Assembly (NCBI GenBank): GCA_016874715.1
Contig: VGTK01000013.1
Coordinates: 1-54,989, forward strand
Source of the DNA: Deltaproteobacteria bacterium
GTDB lineage: Bacteria > Desulfobacterota > Binatia > UBA12015
DNA: 54,989 nucleotides
Direction of reading: 5' to 3'
In this document: positions 49,217 through 54,989 of the stretch, in pieces
Layout of the letters: every line of letters starts with the position of its first letter
Position numbering within the stretch: position 1 is the stretch's first letter
Notes under the pieces: model-generated
What the model was told of the DNA's origin: nothing
Database searches by the model: none
Seen by the model: only the letters and a program-made list of their open reading frames with translations
Position numbers and translations under genes: made by a program

Positions 49217-52012
49217 ATGCGTCACCTGATCCCGCATCACCTTCTCGTCGTCCGCCTGCTCGCGCTCGTGCTGGTCGTGCCGGGTGCGATCGTCGTGCCC
49301 GGGCGCGCGTCCGCACAGAGCCTCGGGCCGGGGCGGGCGTCCGTGCCGCGCCTCAAGGTCTTCACGGACGCTCGCTACGAGGCCAACCCCGACCTCGAGA
49401 AGGTCTCCCCCGCGCTGCTCGACGCGCGCCAGCGCCGGCGCGCGGGTCAGAGCCGCGCCCAGGCGCAGCAGGCGATGCCGTCGGTGCCGATGCGAGCCGA
49501 CGCGCCGGAGATCGACGTGCGGCTCGTGTCCGCGACGCCGCCGGTCGTCGCCGCGCTGCGCGCCGCCGGCATGGACGTCAGCGAGGTCCACGAGCGCTGG
49601 GGCCGCGTGATCGGCACGGTCGATCCGCTGCTGCTCGACCGCGTCGCCGCTGTGCCCGAGGTGCGGACGATCCACCCGAACTACCGGCCGCTGCTCGACG
49701 TCGGCGCGGTGACCAGCCAGGCCGACACGGCGATCCGTGCGGCGGAGGCACGTGCGCAGTTCGACGTCGACGGCAGCGGCGTGCCGGTGGGCGTCCTGTC
49801 CGACAGCTTCAACACGCTCGGTGGCGGCAGCGTGAGCGGCTCGGGCTGCAACCGCACCGTCACCGGCACGTCGTCGCAGGCGACCGGCGATCTGCCGGCG
49901 TCGGTGAAGGTCGTGCAGGACCTGCCGGGACAGAGCGACGAGGGGCGAGCGATGGCCGAGCTGGTCCACGACCTCGCGCCCGGTGCACCGATCCTGTTCA
50001 ACACCGCGTTCACCAGCGAGCCCGGCTTCGCGGCCGGCATCGACGCGCTGCGGGCGTGCGGTGCGAAGGTCCTGGTCGACGACGTCATCTACTTCGCCGA
50101 GCCGATGTTCCAGGACGGCGTGATCGCGCAGGCGGCGCAGGCCGCGGTCGATGCGGGCGTGCCGTACTTCTCGTCGGCCGGCAACTACGGGCGCGTCGGC
50201 GTCGACGAGGAGTTCGTCGACGGTGCGCCGGCGGACTCCGGTAACGACTTCCACCAGTTCGCGTCCGGCAGCCAGGTCGCGAGCATCACGCTGCCGCCCG
50301 GCTGCGGGGTGCGCCTCGTCCTGCAGTGGGCCGAGCCGTTCGACGGTACGCTCGGCCCGGGTGCGTCCAGCGACTTCGACATCGGGCTGTACGACTGTTC
50401 GGGCGGATCGTGTCAGCTCATTCCGGGCGCGGTCTCCGAGGGTGCACAGGGCTGCTCGACGCTGGGCGGTGGACCGGCGGGCGATCCGCTCGAGATCCTG
50501 ATCTCGCCCTCGAACCAGACCGCCGCGCCGCAGCAGGTGGCGCTTGCGGTGAGTCGCGTGTGCGGCACCGCGACGCGCTTCCGCATCGGTGTCACGTCGA
50601 CCGGCGGCTGCTCCCTGACGGGTTCCGGGTACGCGTTCGACGCCGCCGTCTTCAACAGCCCCCAGATCTACGGGCACGCGGCGGCGGCGGGCGTGGTCGC
50701 GGTGGCGGCGGTCGACTACCGGGAGATCGAGCAGGGCGGCGACCAGACGCCGCCGCTCAACGTGATCAACGTCGAGCGCTTCAGCTCGCTCGGGGGCGTC
50801 CTGCCGTTGTTCTATGCCGGCAACGGTACGCCGTTGCCCGGTGGCGTGCAGCTGCGTTCGAAGCCCGAGATCGCCGCTCCCGACGGAACCAACACGACCT
50901 TCTTCACGGAGGACAGTGACGGCGACGGCTTCCCCAACTTCTTCGGCACGTCGGCGGCGGCACCGCACGCCGCGGCGGTGGCGGCGCTGGTGCGCGAGCA
51001 GAACGCCTCCCTGACACCGGCGGGCGTGCTCGCCACGCTCACCACGACCGCGCGCGACGTCGAGTCGGCGGGCTACGACTTCCTCTCCGGCCACGGCCTC
51101 GTCGACGCGGTCGGCGCGGTCGAGGCCGCGGCTTCGGCGAGCCCGGTGCAGGGATCGCTCGAGAATCCGCAGCCCGATACGTTTCAGAGCGGGATCGGCC
51201 TGGTGTCGGGCTGGGTGTGCGACGCGGCGACGGTCGCGTTCCAGGTCGACGACGGTCCGCTCCGCGACGCCGCGTACGGGACGTCGCGCGGTGATACCGC
51301 CGGCGTCTGCGGCGATGCGAACAACGGCTTCGGCGCGCTGCTCAACTGGAACCTGCTCGGCGACGGCACGCACACGATCAAGGCGTTCGCCGACGGCGTC
51401 GAGTTCGGCAGCGCGGTGTTCGACGTGGCGACGCTCGGCGTGCCGTTCCTGACCGGGGTGACCGGAGCGTACGCGCTGCCCGACTTTCCGGTCGACGGCG
51501 CGGCGACCCTCGTCGCGTGGCAGGAGTCGTCGCAGAACTTCGTCATCACCGGCACCTTCGACACGAGCAGCGCACCGTTCCCCGCCGCGCCGCAGGCGGC
51601 GGCGCTCGGCGTGCTCGAGAACCCCGGCACGGCCTCCGCGCAGAGCGGCATCGGGGTGATCTCCGGCTGGGTCTGCAGCGCGTCGCAGGTGACCCTCAGC
51701 ATCGACGGCGGCGCGCCCGTTACGGCGGCGTACGGGACCTCGCGCCTCGACACCACCGCCGCGTGCGGTGACGCGAACAACGGCTTCGGGCGGCTCCTCA
51801 ACTGGAACCTGCTCGGCGACGGCGACCACACCGTCGCCGCGTTCGCCGACGGCATGCCGTTCGGACAGGCCGCGTTCACGGTGACGACGCTGGGCGCGGC
51901 GTTCCTCACCGGCCTCGAGGGCGAGTACGAGCTGCCCGATTTCGACGGCCGCAACGTCTTCGTCCGCTGGCAGGAGGGCCAGCAGAACTTCGCGATCGTG
52001 GGAGTGGAGTGA
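49217..52012 (+). CDS. secreted subtilase-fold protein with Glu in place of the catalytic His and two C-terminal repeat modules
   Basis: 931 residues with signal peptide (LLALVLVVPGAIVVPGRASA). A pro-region (to about residue 170) is followed by a subtilisin-like core. Asp196 is in VGVLSDSFN, the oxyanion Asn323 in YFSSAGNYG, and Ser579 in FGTSAAAPHAAAVAALVREQ. In place of the subtilisin H-G-T-x-V-A motif the sequence reads D241-E242-G-R-A-M-A-E-L-V-H-D-L-A-P-G-A, aligning Glu242 with the catalytic His, as in the Ser-Glu-Asp triad of sedolisins. His251 is an alternative. A calcium-like loop DSDGDGFPN sits before the Ser motif. Residues 646-776 and 798-930 are two copies of a Cys-pair beta module. 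It is probably an extracellular peptidase; activity is uncertain. Confidence 0.88.
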   Translation: MRHLIPHHLLVVRLLALVLVVPGAIVVPGRASAQSLGPGRASVPRLKVFTDARYEANPDLEKVSPALLDARQRRRAGQSRAQAQQAMPSVPMRADAPEIDVRLVSATPPVVAALRAAGMDVSEVHERWGRVIGTVDPLLLDRVAAVPEVRTIHPNYRPLLDVGAVTSQADTAIRAAEARAQFDVDGSGVPVGVLSDSFNTLGGGSVSGSGCNRTVTGTSSQATGDLPASVKVVQDLPGQSDEGRAMAELVHDLAPGAPILFNTAFTSEPGFAAGIDALRACGAKVLVDDVIYFAEPMFQDGVIAQAAQAAVDAGVPYFSSAGNYGRVGVDEEFVDGAPADSGNDFHQFASGSQVASITLPPGCGVRLVLQWAEPFDGTLGPGASSDFDIGLYDCSGGSCQLIPGAVSEGAQGCSTLGGGPAGDPLEILISPSNQTAAPQQVALAVSRVCGTATRFRIGVTSTGGCSLTGSGYAFDAAVFNSPQIYGHAAAAGVVAVAAVDYREIEQGGDQTPPLNVINVERFSSLGGVLPLFYAGNGTPLPGGVQLRSKPEIAAPDGTNTTFFTEDSDGDGFPNFFGTSAAAPHAAAVAALVREQNASLTPAGVLATLTTTARDVESAGYDFLSGHGLVDAVGAVEAAASASPVQGSLENPQPDTFQSGIGLVSGWVCDAATVAFQVDDGPLRDAAYGTSRGDTAGVCGDANNGFGALLNWNLLGDGTHTIKAFADGVEFGSAVFDVATLGVPFLTGVTGAYALPDFPVDGAATLVAWQESSQNFVITGTFDTSSAPFPAAPQAAALGVLENPGTASAQSGIGVISGWVCSASQVTLSIDGGAPVTAAYGTSRLDTTAACGDANNGFGRLLNWNLLGDGDHTVAAFADGMPFGQAAFTVTTLGAAFLTGLEGEYELPDFDGRNVFVRWQEGQQNFAIVGVE
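51158..52009 (+). repeat. two tandem copies of a roughly 130-residue C-terminal module
   Basis: Copy 1 is 51158-51560 and copy 2 is 51610-52009. Each reads L-E-N-P, Q-S-G-I-G, S-G-W-V-C, A-A-Y-G-T-S-R, C-G-D-A-N-N-G-F-G, LLNWNLLGDG, A-F-A-D-G, T-L-G, F-L-T-G and W-Q-E-x-x-Q-N-F. One Cys pair per copy could form a disulfide. DNA identity is high over the NWNLLGDG block. Confidence 0.92.
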
Positions 52013-52013
52013 C

Positions 52014-52028
52014 CGCGGCGAAGCCGCG
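52014..52028. terminator. short hairpin between convergent genes
   Basis: CGCGGC-GAA-GCCGCG directly after the subtilase stop codon, before the convergent NTF2-like gene. A 6-bp GC stem without a U tract is only a weak terminator candidate. Confidence 0.3.
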
Positions 52029-52059
52029 CCGGGGGGGGTCGCGCGAGGGGCGGCGGGAT

Positions 52060-52473
52060 TCAGCCGTTCACGCCGAGCTGGGCGAGCAGGCCGGCCATGT
52101 CGGCGAAGTGGACGTCCTCGACGACGAGACCGTGCTCGCCCATGCGGGTGAAGGTTGCGCCCGCGACGCGGACGCTGCGGCCGGTCGGTGGAATGCCGAA
52201 CAGCAGGCCGCGGTGGGTGCCGGTCATGATCCAGCGGTCGGCGTGCCGGTCTCCGTCGACGAGCAGCTCGATGCGCTCGAGGTGGAAGTCCGGAAACGCG
52301 GTCAGGAGCGCGACCGCGCGCTCGCGGATCGCCGCGCGACCGCGCAGCACGTTCGGCGAGCCTGCCTCGATCAGGACCGCATCCTCGGCGAAGACGGCCT
52401 CGACCGCGTCCGCGTCGTGCGCGTTCCACGCGGCGTAGGTCGCGTCGTTGACCTCCCAGGTGCGCCGGTGCAT
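52060..52473 (-). CDS. NTF2/SnoaL-like domain protein
   Basis: 137 residues from ATG 52473. GTG 52491, six codons upstream, is an alternative with a weak GAGAG before it. A cone-shaped NTF2-like fold is indicated by ATYAAWNAHDADAVEAVFAE, FPDFHLERIELLVDGDRHAD, GTHRGLLFGIPPTGRSVRVA and VVEDVHFADMAGLLAQLG. This pattern is that of SnoaL-like polyketide cyclases and delta-5-3-ketosteroid isomerase relatives, which bind hydrophobic ring substrates. No catalytic residue set can be fixed by eye. It lies 83 bp after the molybdopterin-fold gene on the same strand and is probably cotranscribed. A role in isomerisation or hydration of a cyclic intermediate is inference. Confidence 0.82.
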   Translation of the reverse strand: MHRRTWEVNDATYAAWNAHDADAVEAVFAEDAVLIEAGSPNVLRGRAAIRERAVALLTAFPDFHLERIELLVDGDRHADRWIMTGTHRGLLFGIPPTGRSVRVAGATFTRMGEHGLVVEDVHFADMAGLLAQLGVNG

Positions 52474-52556
52474 GTCGGGGCGAGCAGCCACGTCTCTCGC
52501 GAGGTGGTAGCGCGGGAGGCGGGAATCGTCGAGGCGGAGCGCGGCGTCGCGGCGGC

Positions 52557-53201
52557 TCAGCGCCGCTCGCGCAGCGCGCGCGCCGCCTCGGTCCGCATGC
52601 GCTGCATGGCATCGGTCTCCTGGTCGGCGTAGCGCTCCTCGCGCCACGGGTCGGCGTTCATGTGGTAGCCGGCACGCTCCCAGAAGCCGGGCGGGTTCAC
52701 GTCGAGGAACTCGAGGCCGCGCAGCCACTTGGCGCTCTTCCAGAAGTAGAGCTTCGGGACGACCATGCGCAGCGGCCCGCCGTGGTCGGGCTCGAGGTCG
52801 CGGCCGTCGTGCCGCAGGGCGAGAACCACGTCGTCCGACAGCAGGTCGTCGAGCGTGGTGTTGGTCGTGTAGCCCTGCTCGGCGTGCTGCAGGACGTACC
52901 TCGCCTCCGGGCGCGGCGTGACGTGGCGCAGGATCTCGCGCACCGACACGCCCTCCCAGTCGTTGTCGAGCCGCGACCAGGTGGTGACGCAGTGGATGTC
53001 CGAGCGGACGCGCACGCGGGGCAGCTCGAGGAACTCCGACCACGTCCACGAGACCTCGTGCTCGACCAGGCCGAAGCAGCGAAAGGTCCAGGTCGCGGGG
53101 TCGAACGCCGGTGTGCCCCCGTAGGTGAGCACGGGGAACTTCTCGGTCAGCACCTGGCCGGGTGGAACACGGTCGGCCAGGGCCGGGTCGATCGGCTTCA
53201 T
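52557..53201 (-). CDS. cytoplasmic sulfite-oxidase-fold molybdopterin oxidoreductase
   Basis: 214 residues, a single oxidoreductase molybdopterin-binding domain. The Mo-coordinating Cys is Cys71 in DIHCVTTWSRLDNDWEGV. Other family motifs are FGLVEHEVSWTWSEFLELPR, YVLQHAEQGYTTNTTLDDLL, HGGPLRMVVPKLYFWKSAKW and PGFWERAGYHMNADPWREER. Unlike YedY/MsrP it has no Tat signal and no membrane partner, so it is probably cytoplasmic. The substrate is unknown (sulfoxide or other oxo-transfer). It lies 10 bp after the stop of the upstream lipoprotein gene on the same strand, so the lipoprotein, this enzyme and the NTF2-like gene may form an operon. Confidence 0.92.
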   Translation of the reverse strand: MKPIDPALADRVPPGQVLTEKFPVLTYGGTPAFDPATWTFRCFGLVEHEVSWTWSEFLELPRVRVRSDIHCVTTWSRLDNDWEGVSVREILRHVTPRPEARYVLQHAEQGYTTNTTLDDLLSDDVVLALRHDGRDLEPDHGGPLRMVVPKLYFWKSAKWLRGLEFLDVNPPGFWERAGYHMNADPWREERYADQETDAMQRMRTEAARALRERR

Positions 53202-53211
53202 GGCGCTCCCG

Positions 53212-53706
53212 TCACTGCGGGTTCAGCGAGATGACGACCGCGTCGCCGCCGAGCGTCAGCATGAGCCCCGTGCGCTTCGCCTTGAGGTGCAGGATCACGC
53301 CCTGCTCGTTCTGCAGCCAGAGGTCGCCGGCGCTGTCGTTGCCGATCGCGAAGCCGTAGCGCGCCTGTCCGTACGTGCCGGGGAACTGCTCGACGCGGGT
53401 CAGGTTGTAGACGTCGCCGCTCGCGTCGACCGTCGAGAGGCCGATGCCGCCGATGCCCGCCGCGGCCAGACCAAAGGGATACTCGCGGCCGTCGAAGAAC
53501 AGCGTGCCGCCACCGCCGGCGCCGCTGCCGATGTAGGCCGCCTGCACCTCGTGCATCTCGACGAAGCCGTTGGGGCTCTTGCCCTCGACCGCCTTCGGGC
53601 CAAGCTTGACGCCGCCGATCGTGCTGCATGCCGCGAGCCCGCACGCCATGGCCATGGCCAGGACCAGGAGCTCCCGTCTCGCTGTCACCAGTGCTCGTCC
53701 GCTCAT
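53212..53706 (-). CDS. lipoprotein of unknown function, glycine-rich beta fold
   Basis: 164 residues from ATG 53706, with GGAGGAG 8 bases upstream. The signal peptide LLVLAMAMACGLAAC ends in an L-A-A-C lipobox. The mature part is Gly-rich and beta-structured: YIGSGAGGGGTLFFDGREYP, LSTVDASGDVYNLTRVEQFP, ARYGFAIGNDSAGDLWLQNE and VILHLKAKRTGLMLTLGGDA. The F-x-G-T-Y and V-Y-N-L motifs recur in uncharacterised proteobacterial outer-membrane lipoproteins. No function is assigned. The open frame extends far upstream but becomes low-complexity, antisense to the delta-60 gene. It is first in a likely operon with the molybdopterin enzyme. Confidence 0.8.
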   Translation of the reverse strand: MSGRALVTARRELLVLAMAMACGLAACSTIGGVKLGPKAVEGKSPNGFVEMHEVQAAYIGSGAGGGGTLFFDGREYPFGLAAAGIGGIGLSTVDASGDVYNLTRVEQFPGTYGQARYGFAIGNDSAGDLWLQNEQGVILHLKAKRTGLMLTLGGDAVVISLNPQ

Positions 53707-53932
53707 CGCGCCACTCCTCCCCGCGCCCGCGTCGGCGAACGCCGTTGCGTCGTTCCTTGATCGCTCGGTAGCCTCGATGGCTCGATAGCCGAGAGCCATG
53801 GCGGGTGCGAGCCTCGCCGCGCGCTCGGGATCGCCGGCGGGACTACCGAAGAGCCGGACGATGACGCGAGTCGTGCGATCTTCCGGTTCGCTGCTTGCCT
53901 GCGCCGGGTCCGGCGACGTAGTGCGGGGCACC

Positions 53933-54989
53933 ATGAGCCGTCCTGGACCACCGCCCAGCAGTCGGAGCGGGGCCCGTGCGTCCGGACCGTACCGGGTTGC
54001 AGTCCTGCCGTGGGTGCTCGTTGCCCTGGTCGCGACGGCCCGCGGCGCCCCCGCCACGACTCCGTCGCCATCGGCGCCATCGGACGTGCGCGATCGCGCG
54101 TTCGCCGCCTCGGGAAGGGTCGTGGTGGACCTCGGCGGTGACGACACCGCCGACGCCCTCGTGCTCGACGCTCGCGGTCGCATCGTCGTCGCGGGCACCA
54201 CGCGGACCGCCGGCCGGCACCAGGTCTCCCTGAGCGCGATCGCTCCGGATGGCTCGGTGGATGTGACGTTTGCCACGCGCGGCACCTTGCGACTCGACGC
54301 AGGAAGCGGTGCACACGTGGCGGCGCTGGTGGCCGCGGGCGATGGTCTGGTCGCGGCGGGCTGGACGGGCGAGGCCGACGGCGACGTCCTCGTCCTCCGC
54401 GTGTCGCCCCATGGGGAGCCCGACACCGGCTTCGGCGCGCGAGCTCGCGACGCCCTGCGCGCGGCGGGGCGCGAGCGCGCGCTCGCGGTGACGGTTGTCA
54501 CGGACGGCGGGCTCGTCGTCGGCGGCTCGACGCGCGTGGACGGTGACGAGCGCGCGTTCCTGGCAAGGCTCCTGCCCGACGGGCGGATCGACCCCTCGTT
54601 CGGCGACGGCGGTCGGACGGTGCTCGACGGCGTGGGCCGGGATGCGTCGGTGCTCGCGCTCGCGAGCGACGCACGCGGGCGGATCGTCGTCGCGGGACGT
54701 GGCGGCGGTGGCGCGTTCGCGGCACGGCTCGCGCCGAGCGGGACGCTCGACCGGAGCTTCGCGCGCGACGGCGTCGCATCGCTGCCGCTCGAACGCCCGG
54801 TGCGCGTCACCGCTGCGGCGATCGACCCCGACGGCGGGGCGGTCCTGGTCGCGCGTGCGCCGGCGGTGGACGCGCCGTCGCTCGCGCTGCGCGTGCGGCC
54901 GGACGGCACGCGTGACGAGCGCTTCGCGCAGGGCGGTGTCGCCGAGCTCGCGCACGACGGCCTCGCCATCGCACCCGGCAGCGTCGCGC
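53933..54989 (+). CDS. delta-60 repeat protein, truncated by the window edge
   Basis: Open from ATG 53933 to the right edge without a stop, 352 codons so far. A signal peptide (RVAVLPWVLVALVATARGA) is followed by repeats of the delta-60 type. Each has A-L-V/A-x-D-A-R-G-R-I-V-V-A-G, then a variable stretch, then R-L-x-P-D-G-x-x-D-x-S-F-G-x-G-G. Clear units are ALVLDARGRIVVAGTTRTAG, ARLLPDGRIDPSFGDGGRTV, ALASDARGRIVVAGRGGGGA and ARLAPSGTLDRSFARDGVAS. Such repeats form propeller-like surface proteins of unknown role in myxobacteria and relatives. A GTG four codons upstream is an alternative start. It is divergent from the lipoprotein at 53706. Confidence 0.88.
   Translation, partial: MSRPGPPPSSRSGARASGPYRVAVLPWVLVALVATARGAPATTPSPSAPSDVRDRAFAASGRVVVDLGGDDTADALVLDARGRIVVAGTTRTAGRHQVSLSAIAPDGSVDVTFATRGTLRLDAGSGAHVAALVAAGDGLVAAGWTGEADGDVLVLRVSPHGEPDTGFGARARDALRAAGRERALAVTVVTDGGLVVGGSTRVDGDERAFLARLLPDGRIDPSFGDGGRTVLDGVGRDASVLALASDARGRIVVAGRGGGGAFAARLAPSGTLDRSFARDGVASLPLERPVRVTAAAIDPDGGAVLVARAPAVDAPSLALRVRPDGTRDERFAQGGVAELAHDGLAIAPGSVA

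Noticed and set aside
53707..54969. Minus-strand extension upstream of the lipoprotein at 53212
   Set aside because: Low-complexity, antisense to the delta-60 repeats, and the lipoprotein has its own Shine-Dalgarno and signal peptide at 53706.

Overview
Very GC-rich bacterial chromosome segment (no phage or plasmid backbone). The gene set points to an environmental deltaproteobacterium-like lineage, most likely Candidatus Binatia/Binatota or a relative. This is inferred from several acyl-CoA dehydrogenases, a Baeyer-Villiger monooxygenase, very large secreted propeller/di-heme cytochromes, a Myxococcus-type Cys-rich repeat protein, CSLREA and delta-60 repeat proteins, and a DUF1214 protein. 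It is not proven, because no rRNA or marker tree is available here.

Layout. 1-7.5 kb: end of a DUF4340 gene, an acyl-CoA dehydrogenase, a frameshifted secreted PD40/WD40-like propeller gene, acetyl-CoA synthetase followed by a perfect 52-bp tandem duplication carrying two hairpins, and a second acyl-CoA dehydrogenase with an N-terminal extension. 7.9-16.2 kb: cysS, a GT-C membrane glycosyltransferase interrupted by an in-frame amber codon, a TMTC-like membrane/TPR protein, a sulfatase-like lipoprotein, and a Cys-rich secreted protein split by an in-frame ochre codon. 16.3-27 kb: a minus-strand block of an SDR enzyme, a propeller/di-heme cytochrome, a MASE1 hybrid histidine kinase and a paralogous propeller/di-heme cytochrome. 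27-33 kb: a peptide ABC transporter operon (yejA-yejB-yejEF) in which the second permease and the double ATPase are one fused polypeptide. 33-38.9 kb: an exported peroxiredoxin overlapping a PQQ-type propeller gene, a 67-residue conserved small protein, and a large winged-helix/AAA/TPR regulator. 38.9-41.3 kb: a DUF1214 protein, tRNA-Arg(TCG), and the scar of a degraded integrative element (integrase fragment plus a possible second gene fragment). 41.3-55 kb: mostly envelope and secreted proteins (lipoproteins, CSLREA beta-helix, S15 hydrolase, a subtilase-fold protein with tandem C-terminal modules, a delta-60 protein running off the right edge), interleaved with a Baeyer-Villiger monooxygenase, a small HExxH membrane protein, an NTF2-like protein and a cytoplasmic sulfite-oxidase-fold protein.

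How the parts may work together. Acetyl-CoA synthetase, the acyl-CoA dehydrogenases, the SDR and the monooxygenase fit degradation of lipid, alicyclic or steroid-like carbon down to acetyl-CoA. The two secreted di-heme propeller proteins flank a membrane hybrid kinase and share a conserved element upstream of their starts. This is the best candidate here for an uncharacterised redox or sensory module. Three genes in the first 16 kb (propeller, glycosyltransferase, Cys-rich protein) are broken by single-base-scale events, so assembly error must be excluded before any biological reading.
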